DNA of 64,000 nt, from assembly GCA_012744475.1 (NCBI GenBank), contig JAAYBV010000001.1, positions 22,128-86,127 of the forward strand, read 5' to 3'. The stretch comes from Phycisphaerae bacterium. Its GTDB lineage: Bacteria; Planctomycetota; Phycisphaerae; Sedimentisphaerales; Anaerobacaceae. Under the pieces are notes generated by a model. That model worked only from the letters and a program-made list of their open reading frames with translations. It searched no databases and was not told the origin of the DNA. This document shows, one piece after another, positions 24,570-33,309 of the stretch (the stretch's first letter is position 1; every line of letters starts with the position of its first letter). Made by a program: the position numbers and the translations under genes.

Positions 24570-27185
24570 ATGCCGAGTGTCCGTAACTTCACCGTTCTGC
24601 CAGCTCTGCCGGACTGTCTGCAAGAGTTGGATTACGTCGCGAGGAATATGTTCTGGGCCTGGAACCCACCGCTTGTGGAGTTGTTCAAGCGGATTGACCC
24701 GAACCTGTGGGTGGCCTGCGGCCACAATCCGGTCAAGCTGCTGGGGGCCGTCTCGCAGACGCGTCTGCAGGCACTGGCGCGCAATGAGAGCTTCCTGAAC
24801 GAGTTGAAGCAGGCGGCAGCGGCATCGCGATCGTATCTCCAATCCTCGACCTGGTACGAGAGGGTTTGTCCGCAGACGAGCAGAGAGGTCGTCGCGTATT
24901 TCAGTGCGGAGTTCGGACTCCACGAATGCCTTCCGATCTACTCCGGCGGCCTGGGAATTCTCGCGGGCGACCATCTCAAGAGCGCCAGCGATCTCGGCAT
25001 CCCGCTGGTCGGCGTCGGTCTGATGTACCAGAAGGGCTACTTCCGCCAGTACCTGAACATCGACGGCTGGCAGCAGGAGGCCTACGTGGAGAACGACGTG
25101 TTCAACATGCCGATGGAGCTGGTCCGCAAGGAGAGCGGCCGGCCCCTGACGGTGAGCGTCGAGTATCCCGGCCGCAACGTCCAGGCGCAGGTCTGGTGCA
25201 TCTGCGTGGGTCGGATCAAGCTGTATCTTCTGGACACCAACATCGCTCCGAATTCGTCGGTCGACCGCATGATTACCAGCAACCTTTACGGCGGCGACCG
25301 CGAACTGCGAATCCGCCAGGAGATCCTGCTCGGCATCGGCGGGCTCAAGGCCCTGCTGGCGATGGGCATTGAGCCGACGGTCTGCCACATGAACGAGGGG
25401 CACGCCGCCTTCATGGCGCTGGAGCGCATTCGACAACTGCGCAATGCCAAGAACATGACGTTCGAGGAAGCGGTGGAAGCGACCCGCTCCGGCAACGTCT
25501 TCACGGTCCACACCCTGGTCAAGGCCGGCCTCGACGAGTTCAGCGTGGAGCTGATGGACAAATACTTCGGAGGCTACTTCCCGCACCTGGGTGTGAACCG
25601 CACGCAGTTCCTGTCCCTGGGACGGCTTCTGCCGGACGATGAGGCCGAACCGTTCAAAATGCCGGTGCTGGCCATTCGCTTGAGCGGCTACGTCAACGGC
25701 GTCAGCAAACTGCACGGGCAGATCTCGCGCGAAGTGTGGGGATCGCTATGGCCCGGCATTCCGGAGAAGGAAGTTCCGATCATCTCGATCACCAACGGTA
25801 TCCATCTCAAGACGTGGCTGTCGGAGGAGATCGGCAGTCTGTACCAGCGGTATCTGGGTCCGTCCTGGTCCGAGAGCGTGTTCGACAAGTCGGTGTGGGA
25901 CCAGACCGATCAGATTCCGGACGAGGAGTTGTGGAGCGCCCATCAGCGCTGCAAGGAACGGCTGATCGTGTTCGCCCGCAAGCGGCTGATGGCCCAGATG
26001 CAGCGTCGCGGCCGGTGTCATGGCGAGCTGCGGCAGGCCGAAGAAGTGCTTGACCCCAAGGCCCTGACGATCGGTTTCGCCCGGCGCTTCGCCGCCTACA
26101 AACGCGGCGATCTGCTCCTCCGGGACGCGAAGCGTCTGGCCAGGCTGCTGAACGATCCGGAGCGCCCGGTCCAGTTCATCTTTGCCGGCAAGGCCCATCC
26201 GAAGGACACCGGCGGCAAGGAGATCATCCGCCATATCATCCATTTCGCCTCCGACGAGACCGTGCGACGGCGCATCGTCTTCCTGGAGGACTACGACATG
26301 GACGTGGCGCGATTCCTCGTGCGAGGCGTCGATGTCTGGCTGAACAATCCGCGTCGGCCGATGGAAGCCAGCGGCACCAGCGGCATGAAAGCGGCGGTCA
26401 ACGGCGTGCTGAACATGAGCACCCTCGATGGCTGGTGGCCCGAGGGGTACATTCCCGAAGGCGGCTGGGTCATTGGCGACGAGCAGAACTATCAGAACCA
26501 GGACTACCAGGACATGATCGAGGCGCAGGCGATCTACAGCATCCTCGAGAACGAGGTGGTGCCGCTGTATTACACCCGCAGCGCTGACGACCTGCCCCGC
26601 GCGTGGATTGCGAAGATGAAAGCCACCATCCGGTGGGTCGGGCCGCGTTTCAACACGCATCGCATGCTGGCCGAGTACGTGCGCCGGTTCTACAACCCGG
26701 CGGCGGCTCGCTATCGATACCTGGCCGCCGAAGCGATGAGCCGGGCGAAGGCCTTCTCTCGCTGGAAATCGGAGATTCGCCAGGCCTGGTCGGAGTTTGC
26801 GGTCAGGGACGTCACGGTGCTGGTCAACGGCGAGCAAGACGAGGAGCGGTTGAATCCGAGGCAGCCGCAGTTGAAGGTGGGCTCGGAGCTGAACGTTCGC
26901 GCGTTGGTCAAACTGGGGCGCGTTCGTCCGGAAGACGTCTCTGTCGAGCTGTATTCGGGACCGACCGATTCCTGGGGCAACATTCAGGAGGGTTCGCCCG
27001 TCGCGATGCGGCACGAGCAGAGAGCCTCGGACGATGGAGAGCACTGGTTCACCGGCTCGATGGAGTGCAAGACGACCGGACAGCATGGCGTGGCCGTCCG
27101 CGTCCTGCCCAGCCATCCCGATCAGGTCAATCCCTACGATCTGGGCCTCATCCTCTGGGAAAAACGGCCCAGCGGATCGCTGTAA
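24570..27185 (+). CDS. glgP: Alpha-glucan (glycogen) phosphorylase, short GT35 type
   Basis: The protein has 871 residues, with ATG 24570 behind GAGGAG. It starts with a DUF3417-like domain (LPALPDCLQELDYVARNMFWAWNP) and then the phosphorylase core: VAYFSAEFGLHECLPIYSGG, a glycine-rich loop with LGILAGDHLKSASD, and CHMNEGHAAF. The PLP region is RRPMEASGTSGMKAAVNG, with the Schiff-base lysine in GMKAA. It releases glucose 1-phosphate from storage glucan in the cytoplasm. The C-terminal 170 residues (DVTVLVNGEQDEERL...) are a beta extension. It stands alone in the locus, convergent with the PTS IIA-like gene. Confidence 0.93.
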   Translation: MPSVRNFTVLPALPDCLQELDYVARNMFWAWNPPLVELFKRIDPNLWVACGHNPVKLLGAVSQTRLQALARNESFLNELKQAAAASRSYLQSSTWYERVCPQTSREVVAYFSAEFGLHECLPIYSGGLGILAGDHLKSASDLGIPLVGVGLMYQKGYFRQYLNIDGWQQEAYVENDVFNMPMELVRKESGRPLTVSVEYPGRNVQAQVWCICVGRIKLYLLDTNIAPNSSVDRMITSNLYGGDRELRIRQEILLGIGGLKALLAMGIEPTVCHMNEGHAAFMALERIRQLRNAKNMTFEEAVEATRSGNVFTVHTLVKAGLDEFSVELMDKYFGGYFPHLGVNRTQFLSLGRLLPDDEAEPFKMPVLAIRLSGYVNGVSKLHGQISREVWGSLWPGIPEKEVPIISITNGIHLKTWLSEEIGSLYQRYLGPSWSESVFDKSVWDQTDQIPDEELWSAHQRCKERLIVFARKRLMAQMQRRGRCHGELRQAEEVLDPKALTIGFARRFAAYKRGDLLLRDAKRLARLLNDPERPVQFIFAGKAHPKDTGGKEIIRHIIHFASDETVRRRIVFLEDYDMDVARFLVRGVDVWLNNPRRPMEASGTSGMKAAVNGVLNMSTLDGWWPEGYIPEGGWVIGDEQNYQNQDYQDMIEAQAIYSILENEVVPLYYTRSADDLPRAWIAKMKATIRWVGPRFNTHRMLAEYVRRFYNPAAARYRYLAAEAMSRAKAFSRWKSEIRQAWSEFAVRDVTVLVNGEQDEERLNPRQPQLKVGSELNVRALVKLGRVRPEDVSVELYSGPTDSWGNIQEGSPVAMRHEQRASDDGEHWFTGSMECKTTGQHGVAVRVLPSHPDQVNPYDLGLILWEKRPSGSL

Positions 27186-27205
27186 GACGGCCGGCCGGAA
27201 AGACG

Positions 27206-27664
27206 CTACTCGTTCTCTCGATCGCTCAGCAGCTTGTAGGCCACCTCCGCCGACGGGGCCTGCTCCAGCGCGCTCTTGAACGACGCATCGAGCATCAGCC
27301 GGCTGATCCGCGCCAGCGCCTGGATGTGGGGACCGGTCTGGTCGAGCGGGCTGATCAGCAGGATCACGGTCGACACGGGCTTGCCGTCCACGCTCTGAAA
27401 CTCGATCGGCTGACGCGCGATGCCCAGCGCCATGACCAGATCCTTGACCGCGTTGCACTTGCCGTGCGGGATCCCGATCCCGGACCCGATCCCCGTGCTG
27501 CGGGTCATTTCCCGGCTGAACACCGCCTCCAGCACAACGTTCTTGTTCAAGAGCAGTCCGTTCTCATCGAGCAGATGCACCAGTTCGCTGATCACGGCAT
27601 TCTTGTCCGTGCCTTTCAGCGGCACCCTGACGGAATTCGGTTGCAGTATCTGTGTCAAAATCAT
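27206..27664 (-). CDS. PTS EIIA-type (PtsN/fructose family) phosphoprotein
   Basis: The protein has 152 residues from ATG 27664 (MILTQILQPNSVRVPLKGTDK), the usual start of this family. An in-frame ATG at 27697 would add 11 residues, and neither start has a strong ribosome site. The phospho-acceptor His67 lies in GIGIPHGKC, followed by VSTVILLISPLD. Proteins of this type act in the nitrogen PTS or as stand-alone regulatory IIA domains; no other PTS gene is in the window. It is convergent with the glucan phosphorylase gene, 20 bases away, and may couple carbon status to glucan use, which is speculative. Confidence 0.85.
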   Translation of the reverse strand: MILTQILQPNSVRVPLKGTDKNAVISELVHLLDENGLLLNKNVVLEAVFSREMTRSTGIGSGIGIPHGKCNAVKDLVMALGIARQPIEFQSVDGKPVSTVILLISPLDQTGPHIQALARISRLMLDASFKSALEQAPSAEVAYKLLSDRENE

Positions 27665-27922
27665 GGTTCGTGCGACCAAAGGAAGCTTCAGCAACATATC
27701 CTGATAAACAAGGGTCGCACTATAACACTCTCTCCCGACTCTGCCAAGGGCTTTCGTCCGGCCGATGAATTATTTCTGATCGCCTCGGCGCACAGCCATA
27801 CCCCCCAAGCCACATGGGCCCGGCCGAGGACAAGGAAACTCACGGCAGGGAGCGGGCCCGGTTCCGTGTTTCGGATGCGCGTCCATGTTGGCAGGCATGC
27901 CTGTGTCGAGATGGCGGGTGTG

Positions 27923-28210
27923 CTACTGCTTCTTCATGGCGTTCTTGATGACGCCCACGATTGCCATCAGGACGCCGCCGCCCACGCCGCCGCCGGCGAT
28001 GCTTCCCACGATACTGCCGATGTCCGTCCCGCCACTGCCGGTGGCGATCCCCAGGAGACCGAGCAGTTGGCCGCCGATTCCGCCGCCCAGGATGCCGGCG
28101 ATGGAATTACCGAGCGTCCCCAGGGAGAACTGTTTCATCAGACCGCCTGCCACATTCCCGCCGACGGCCCCGCTGACCAATTGAATGATTAACGGCAACA
28201 GGTTTCCCAT
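27923..28210 (-). CDS. Small glycine-rich membrane protein
   Basis: The protein has 95 residues, with ATG 28210 behind AAAGG. The sequence is almost wholly Gly/Ala/Ile/Leu, with GGNVAGGLMKQFSLGTLGNSI and several GGG(I/V)GG blocks, and ends in a basic tail (VIKNAMKKQ). It resembles small conserved hypothetical proteins of other environmental bacteria that look membrane-inserting. No function is known. It is transcribed the same way as the DUF4332 gene upstream. Confidence 0.7.
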   Translation of the reverse strand: MGNLLPLIIQLVSGAVGGNVAGGLMKQFSLGTLGNSIAGILGGGIGGQLLGLLGIATGSGGTDIGSIVGSIAGGGVGGGVLMAIVGVIKNAMKKQ

Positions 28211-28343
28211 CGCACTTGCCTTTCAGATGGTTCGCTTGTGTTTGTGTTCGGCGCGGATAGCCGTCAACGAGGGCGCCTCAGGCACCGCAGGTTGTCCCGC
28301 ATTGGCGGCTGCCGCGGTTGCGTTTCTGTGCGTGCTTCGACGG

Positions 28344-28754
28344 TCAGTATTCCACGCCGGCCGGTAGCTTCTTGGCCTGCTCGATCCAATCGGTCACCAT
28401 CGCGAGCGTCGGCACCCGTCGGGTCAGCTTCTTCTGTGTGTTCACTTCGGTCATCTTCTTCTCAAGGTTGGCGGGAACGCGGTTCTTGAGCTCCTTGACC
28501 GTATCGACGCCGGAAGCCTCCAGGAGTTCGGAGTACTCCGACCCGATGCCTTTGATGCGGTACAGGTCGACCATGTTCACCCACTTGAGAATCAGGGACT
28601 CACTGATCCCCGTCTTCTGGGCCAGTTCGGCTCGCCCCTTCTTCGTCTTGCCGGCGGCCAGCATCTGGTCGGTATTGCTCACCCCGGCGGCCCGGAGCTT
28701 CTCCCCGTAGGTTGGACCAATCCCCTCTACGTCTTCGATCTTGTACTGCGCCAT
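28344..28754 (-). CDS. DUF4332 helix-hairpin-helix-like protein
   Basis: The protein has 136 residues, with an ideal AAAGGAG seven bases before ATG 28754. Two helix-hairpin-helix-like motifs, IEDVEGIGPTYGEKLRAAGV and LYRIKGIGSEYSELLEASGV, each ending in a Lys/Thr-rich segment, are the DUF4332 pattern. Such motifs usually bind DNA non-specifically or mediate protein contacts. It is single-domain and soluble. No neighbour suggests a pathway. Confidence 0.82.
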   Translation of the reverse strand: MAQYKIEDVEGIGPTYGEKLRAAGVSNTDQMLAAGKTKKGRAELAQKTGISESLILKWVNMVDLYRIKGIGSEYSELLEASGVDTVKELKNRVPANLEKKMTEVNTQKKLTRRVPTLAMVTDWIEQAKKLPAGVEY

Positions 28755-29173
28755 CTCTCAACTCCTTTCACGCGAGCGCCACACCACTGTCGATTGAGGA
28801 ATCCGATACTCCTCAGAAATCGCCAGATATCGACAGGACAGCATGGACCGCCATTTGTCCGTTCGCAACAAGGAAAAACCTTCAATTACAGACCTTGACC
28901 TGAAATCCATTCGACGTCAATTATAGAACAGCCGGGGTTGCATCCGGCATCGTCTCTGATTCTATAGCGGGAAAGTGGGAATTGAGTGGGTGAATTCATC
29001 GTTATGGGGAGCACCGGTTCCGCCGGCTCGGATGGCCTTGCGGAGCCGCCCGTAGACAGAAGGCGCACTTTCTCTGGCAAGAGCCGCAAGCGTTGACTTG
29101 ACGCTGTCCCCTCTGCGATATAGCCTGACTGTCGCGTGGACGCAAACATTGTTCGACTTGAAAGGAGCCTGCC
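28755..29173. other. Intergenic region between divergent small genes
   Basis: This 419-base gap has no convincing gene. TTGACTTGACG at about 29094-29104 followed by TATAGC near 29120 may be the plus-strand promoter of the lipoprotein gene, but the spacing is not ideal. No structured RNA or repeat of the window's families was recognised. Confidence 0.5.
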
Positions 29174-29629
29174 GTGAGATTCAAGAAGCGTCAAATCCTG
29201 TCGTGTTGCCTGATCCTCCTCCTGTCGATGACCTTCGGATGCCGCAAGAAGGCCGATGACCAGACGGCTTCCGGCACCGGGACGAAACCCCCGGCCCCGG
29301 CTGCCACCCAGACTCGGGCTGCCGCTGTGGACCTGGAAAGGGCCGTCAGCGAGATCCAGACCGAGGCCCAGACCATGACGGTCGAAAGCCTCAAGGCCAC
29401 CGCGCTGAAGTACAAAGATGCCATCCTCGCCAAGCAGGCGGACGTCGAGAAGCTGGCCGCCAAGATCAAGGAGATCCCGCTCACCGAGGCCCTGGGAGAA
29501 GAAGCGAAGAAGCTCAAGGCCGATCTCGGAAATCTGGAGACTGGTCTGAAGGCGCTGAAGGATCGCTTCCAGGTCTACTACGATGCGCTGAAACAGAAGG
29601 GCGCCGACCTGACCGACCTCGCGCTGTGA
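29174..29629 (+). CDS. Small coiled-coil lipoprotein
   Basis: The protein has 151 residues, with GTG 29174 six bases after AAAGGAG. The signal peptide ends in the lipobox MTFGC. A Pro/Ala/Thr linker (residues 28-50) leads to a charged coiled coil rich in Lys, Glu and Ala (VEKLAAKIKEIPLTEALGEE, LGNLETGLKALKDRF). It is envelope-anchored and probably structural; no family is recognised. It lies 91 bases before the metallopeptidase gene on the same strand. Confidence 0.78.
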   Translation: MRFKKRQILSCCLILLLSMTFGCRKKADDQTASGTGTKPPAPAATQTRAAAVDLERAVSEIQTEAQTMTVESLKATALKYKDAILAKQADVEKLAAKIKEIPLTEALGEEAKKLKADLGNLETGLKALKDRFQVYYDALKQKGADLTDLAL

Positions 29630-29720
29630 GGTGGTCCACACCACGGGGGGGATGACAGGGGGGCCGCGAGGCCTCAGGCAGAGTGGCGGTGGTTCGCGCT
29701 CGTAGAACAAGGAGAATACC

Positions 29721-30575
29721 ATGCGCTGGAAAGACAGGCGCGCCAGTTCAAACGTCGAAGACCGTCGGGGCCTTTCCGTCAAACAAGGCATGGTCGGCGG
29801 GGGACTCGGAACGCTCATCCTCGTCCTGGCCATCTACTTCCTCGGAGGCAACCCGTCCCAGCTTCTGAACTCCCTCCAGATGCAGGCGTCAACGGACTCA
29901 TCGTCGTACGTGCCGACGGCCGAGGAGAATGAACTGGCGCAGTTCGTCTCTGTCGTGCTGGCGGAGACCGAGAACGTCTGGACCGATCTGTTCCGCCAGC
30001 AGGGGTTGAGCTACGAGTATCCGAAACTGGTCCTCTACACCGGCACGGTGCAGACCGGATCGGGATATGCCACTTCGGCCACCGGTCCGTTCTATGCGCC
30101 GGGCGATCGCAAGGTGTACATCGATCTGAGCTTCTATCAGGAACTGCAGCAGCAGTTTCACGCGCCCGGCGACTTCGCCATGGCCTACGTGATCGCCCAT
30201 GAGGTGGGCCACCACGTGCAGACGCTTCTGGGCATCACGGAGAAGGTGATGTCTCTGCGGTCGGGGCTCAGCGAGACGCAGTTCAACAAGTACATGGTGT
30301 GTTTCGAGCTCCAGGCGGATTACTTGGCGGGCGTGTGGGCCCACTACGCCGACCGGGTGAACCTGCTCGAAGCCGGCGACCTCGACGAGGCGCTCAACGC
30401 CGCCAGCGCTGTGGGCGACGACCGCATCCAGAAGGCGGCACGCGGTTACGTCGTGCCCGACAGCTTCACCCACGGAACCTCCGAGCAGAGGAGGCGATGG
30501 TTCCACAAGGGATTCACCGCCGGAACCCTCCGCGACGCCGACACCTTCGCCGCCGAGGGCCTGTCCCTGCGCTAA
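29721..30575 (+). CDS. YpfJ-family neutral zinc metallopeptidase
   Basis: The protein has 284 residues, with ATG 29721 behind AAGGAG. A cytoplasmic basic N-terminus is followed by one membrane helix (about 26-44, GGGLGTLILVLAIYFLGG) and an external domain. The zinc motif is AYVIAHEVGHHVQ, with the second-site FELQADYLAGVWAHY downstream. FYAPGDRKVYIDLSFY and the family length match the YpfJ/DUF2342 putative neutral zinc metallopeptidases. The substrate is unknown. Confidence 0.92.
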   Translation: MRWKDRRASSNVEDRRGLSVKQGMVGGGLGTLILVLAIYFLGGNPSQLLNSLQMQASTDSSSYVPTAEENELAQFVSVVLAETENVWTDLFRQQGLSYEYPKLVLYTGTVQTGSGYATSATGPFYAPGDRKVYIDLSFYQELQQQFHAPGDFAMAYVIAHEVGHHVQTLLGITEKVMSLRSGLSETQFNKYMVCFELQADYLAGVWAHYADRVNLLEAGDLDEALNAASAVGDDRIQKAARGYVVPDSFTHGTSEQRRRWFHKGFTAGTLRDADTFAAEGLSLR

Positions 30576-30917
30576 CGGTGAGGACCGCCGTCGCTGCGTA
30601 CGAGAGCACAAGGCCTATCCGTAGCATCCGCTCCAGGCCGGTGACGAGTCGGTGGGTATGTACCCGCACCGTCCCACGCGGCGTCCCGGCGCGCCCCTTT
30701 GCGAGATACGAACAACAAGATACGAGATACCGTTCTTTTCCTTGCCTTTCCGCCCCGCCGCTCTACAATAGAACCCGTGCAGGCGGAACCGACGGCCCCG
30801 ATGAGACGCGGAAGACCCTCGCTCCGCCAATGGGAAGTGTTGGGGGCGAAGCACCTCTCACAAGCGATGTGTGGAGGCCGCCCACTAGATATGAGTAAAG
30901 TAATATATCCATCCGCC
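30576..30917. other. Intergenic region with duplicated element
   Basis: Between two convergent genes. Besides the repeat at 30702-30845, nothing is recognised in 30576-30700 or 30846-30917. Short frames through it are not supported by ribosome sites or family resemblance. Confidence 0.6.
30702..30845 (+). repeat. Heptad tract plus duplicated element E2 (copy 1)
   Basis: Positions 30702-30730 are built of 7-base units (CGAGATA, CGAACAA, CAAGATA, CGAGATA). They lead into about 120 bases (30725-30845) that recur, diverged by roughly a quarter of positions, on the minus strand at 43270-43395. Shared blocks are TTTTCCTTGCCTTTCCGCCC, CCGCTCTRCAATAG and GATGAGA. No single frame is preserved between copies, so it looks non-coding. 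Confidence 0.7.
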
Positions 30918-32216
30918 TTATGGGCGAGATTTCCTCCTGAAGAGCACCCAAGCGGACAGGCTCAGAACCAGGACAGCACAGGAAAACACCAAGACTACCG
31001 GTGTGTGCCCAGTCTCAGCAATCACAGGGCCCGTTGAGTCGTCGTTCGTGACTGTACTGAGATCGCCTGCATTGCCTGCGAAAGTCTCCTCATCGGCGTC
31101 AGTGTTGTCAGAGGATGCCGAAGTCACCTTGTTGTCCGGGTGAAATGACTCCATATTGGCATCCATCATGTCGACGAACTCTTGATCGACTTGTGCCTTG
31201 GGTCTGCCTTCAAACCACTCATACTTGACCCCCATTCGACTCCTGGCATCCTGGTACGCAACCGGAGTGCCATCAGGTACGTCCAATACAAAGGCGCGCA
31301 ACGTCTCGAAATCCGGAGTGAAGTCTATGGCACTACGCTTAACCACGCTGGTCGACTCCATGAATTGCCCATCCTCATACTGCTCCCGAGTGCTTATCTC
31401 TGCTGCAACCGGCACGAAGACACCTGATATGTTCGCAATCTCGATGGACTCTACAGTCATTTCAACCTTGACGACTGCTATTCGTGGTACGGCCGATTCC
31501 ACACCCTCTGGGAGGCGGGGAGGGGGCGTGCCGAGCCGGCGATCACCATCCAGGTCGCCGACTTCCTTCTGCACAGTAATGCGTCTTGGATTGAAACCAG
31601 CATCGGGATCAAGCCACAGCGAGTGTTTTCCATACTTCGTTGCAGCCTCGAGAACACAGGTGTCGTGCCCATCGACGCTCTCCATGGCGTCGCGCAAGCG
31701 CAAGGACGTTGCTTCTCGCAACACTTCCGGAATCGTCAGGTTGTTGCAACCAGACAGGTGCCCGTCAAACACGGCAGAACTCCCAATGTCAACATGAATG
31801 GTGGAGCGCAATTCATCGACGTTCGAGAAGATATTCACTCTGCCTGTCTCCCGGTTCTCTCTGGGATAATCGTATACCATGGCCTCAGGCTCATTCTCCC
31901 GCAATACGAACTTCCTTGCACGGCTGCGAAATGTCTGGCCTCCGTCAACAGAAGTCTTTCTCATGAACTCAAAGCCCAAGCTGTTTCCGTCCCTGTACAC
32001 CATCCCGGTCTTTGCCATACGGAATCCTTTGGGCTCCCATGCGCCTGCAAACGTGGTGTTTGATTCAAGCTCGAACGCTACCCGGCTATTGATTGGTTTC
32101 AGTGACTGTTCATAGAGGCGAAGAACCTCTTCGGCTGTCCAATCTGCTCCAAGAGCCAATCTGGGAGTAAGAACAAGCACGCACGTTAAGACTTTGGTGA
32201 CGATGTGGACTCTCAT
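30918..32216 (-). CDS. Unrecognised secreted protein with a C-terminal membrane anchor
   Basis: The protein has 432 residues, with ATG 32216 behind AGGAGA. The frame is open upstream to 32645 only because it crosses IS remnant DNA. The signal peptide is MRVHIVTKVLTCVLVLTPRLALG. The exported part has beta-rich segments (RVAFELESNTTFAGAWEPKG, YGKHSLWLDPDAGFNPRRIT) that loosely recall lipoprotein-sorting/LolA-like folds. A Ser/Asp/Thr-rich linker precedes a C-terminal helix (TPVVLVFSCAVLVLSLSAW) and the basic tail FRRKSRP, a layout like a surface-sorted protein. No PEP box is visible before the helix. No function can be named. The base composition is slightly more AT-rich than its neighbours. 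Confidence 0.72.
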   Translation of the reverse strand: MRVHIVTKVLTCVLVLTPRLALGADWTAEEVLRLYEQSLKPINSRVAFELESNTTFAGAWEPKGFRMAKTGMVYRDGNSLGFEFMRKTSVDGGQTFRSRARKFVLRENEPEAMVYDYPRENRETGRVNIFSNVDELRSTIHVDIGSSAVFDGHLSGCNNLTIPEVLREATSLRLRDAMESVDGHDTCVLEAATKYGKHSLWLDPDAGFNPRRITVQKEVGDLDGDRRLGTPPPRLPEGVESAVPRIAVVKVEMTVESIEIANISGVFVPVAAEISTREQYEDGQFMESTSVVKRSAIDFTPDFETLRAFVLDVPDGTPVAYQDARSRMGVKYEWFEGRPKAQVDQEFVDMMDANMESFHPDNKVTSASSDNTDADEETFAGNAGDLSTVTNDDSTGPVIAETGHTPVVLVFSCAVLVLSLSAWVLFRRKSRP

Positions 32217-32464
32217 CGGATCTCTCCTATCCGACATTTCCCATATGACCTCCCCGGCAACATCGCCGGACTCGTGACTCCCAATATACCACCGGCCTCT
32301 GGGGAATTCAAGCATTAGGAATGCCCCATGGCACGACAACCGAGGTTGAATCGGGGGGGCAAATCGGCATTCAGGATGCCCACACAGCCGTTTTGTCCCA
32401 AAATTGTCGATAGTCACAGCGTCGCCTCTTCCGCTTTCTCTGGGTTGTCCCCTCCTGCACCCGG

Positions 32465-32626
32465 TCATATCGGCACGGCCCTCGGCGAGATGGCGGCGAA
32501 CCGTCGAATCCGATCCAGAGTCGCTCGGTACAGGCGACCCGGCACCGCGACTTCCGCCAACTGGAACGTCACGTATCGAGCATGGTACACCACCTTGCCG
32601 CCGATCTTGACCAGCTTGTCTCGTGG
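32465..32626 (-). pseudogene. IS1380-family transposase remnant (C-terminus only)
   Basis: On the minus strand, a frame ending at the TGA 32467-32465 reads PRDKLVKIGGKVV, YHARYVTFQLAEVAVPG and RLYRATLDRIRRFAAI. This is the conserved C-terminal end of IS1380-type DDE transposases. The rest of the gene is gone: the frame is interrupted upstream near 32640. The non-coding 3' end, with GTGGGCATCCTGAATGCCGA, seems to run to about 32320. It is an old insertion scar beside other repeats. Confidence 0.7.
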
Positions 32627-32632
32627 AGATAC

Positions 32633-32840
32633 TATGGACAGTCACCTATTAAGGGTACGGAGGGTCCTGAATTACTGCAATACCGGGCGGTGTCGTTCTG
32701 CGGCGTTCGGGCAGACAAGTCAGGGAGACTCTGTATGGCACTTTGGGTTCTTGTTCTGGCGATGGTGCTGGGCGATAGAGTTCCGAGTTTCAAGTGTTGA
32801 GTCTCAAGTTTGAAGAGGTTTGCTTCACGCTTCACGGGCG
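32633..32840 (+). repeat. Duplicated element E4 (copy A) with heptad tracts
   Basis: It starts near GGACAGTCACCTAT and is similar along its length to the minus strand of 41282-41515. It contains the possible peptide (32735-32800). Seven-base units GAGTTTC, AAGTGTT, GAGTCTC, AAGTTTG occur at 32785-32812, and two CTTCACG units at 32823-32836. A further heptad tract (GAGTGTT, GAGTTTC, GAGTTTG and degenerate units) follows at 32921-32972. Confidence 0.7.
32735..32800 (+). CDS. Possible 21-residue hydrophobic peptide, copy 1
   Basis: ATG 32735 lies seven bases after AGGGAG. The peptide is a hydrophobic helix (MALWVLVLAMVL) ending GDRVPSFKC. A second copy at 41332-41412 (minus) encodes a 26-residue version starting with GTG: VALWVLVLGVVL, five extra residues, then GDEVPSLKC. 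Differences are mostly synonymous and length changes are multiples of three, which suggests selection on the peptide. However, the copies sit in a duplicated element and the end of the peptide lies in a 7-base repeat tract, so coding is not proven. Confidence 0.35.
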   Translation: MALWVLVLAMVLGDRVPSFKC

Positions 32841-33039
32841 ACGGGCGGCTTGCGACTGCACTCTGCGAACGCGTGACCATCCTGACCCAGGGCTTCAAGG
32901 TGCTGTTCTGTTGAGACGCAGAGTGTTGAGTTTCGAGTTTGGCGTGTCAAGTTGAAGATTGAAGTGTGAAGGCCGTGGGTCTGGGAAGAGTCTCGGGGAC
33001 GCTTTGTTCATCTTGGTTTGGATGCACGAAGCTGTATCC

Positions 33040-33300
33040 AGACGGTTCGCTTGGGCTCGTCGCTCGCAACGGCAAAAGCCGATGATGATCGGTACCTGCG
33101 AATCGCAGGTAGCGCGGTTGGTCGGTATGCGGTTAATGGGCAGCGCGGGTGCGAGGCCTTAGAGAGGACGTGCCATCGGTGACGAGCGGCGCCTGCCCTG
33201 AGTCCCAATGCGCATCGAGATCGAGCGGGGATGTTTGCCCTGCGTCGGCGAGATACGAGATACGAGCGCAGCCTGCCCCGAGCGAAGTCGAGGGGAGATG
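33040..33300 (+). repeat. Duplicated element E3 (copy A)
   Basis: Diverged copy of the minus strand of 40575-40830. Shared landmarks in the same order are GGTTCGCTT, the 19-base palindrome TACCTGCGAATCGCAGGTA (33093-33111) and the end block GAGATACGAGCGCAGCCTGC followed by CGAGCGAAGTCGAGGGGAGAT-type sequence. The tract at 33249-33266 has two CGAGATA heptads. No gene is seen in it. Confidence 0.72.
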
Positions 33301-33309
33301 CGCCCGGCG

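Larger units (their letters stand above)
32217..33309. other. Intergenic patchwork of IS remnant and duplicated elements
   Basis: This 1.1-kb stretch holds no full gene. In order it contains the end of an IS1380-type element (about 32320-32640), a short possible peptide in duplicated element E4 (32633-32840), heptad tracts (32785-32836, 32921-32972), and element E3 (33040-33300) with a 19-base palindrome. It separates the unrecognised secreted protein from the nitrosative-stress cluster. Confidence 0.75.

Noticed and set aside
30699..31037. Protein-coding gene in element E2
   Set aside because: Two frames show weak similarity between copies, but a one-base indel and the lack of ribosome sites point to nucleotide-level homology only.
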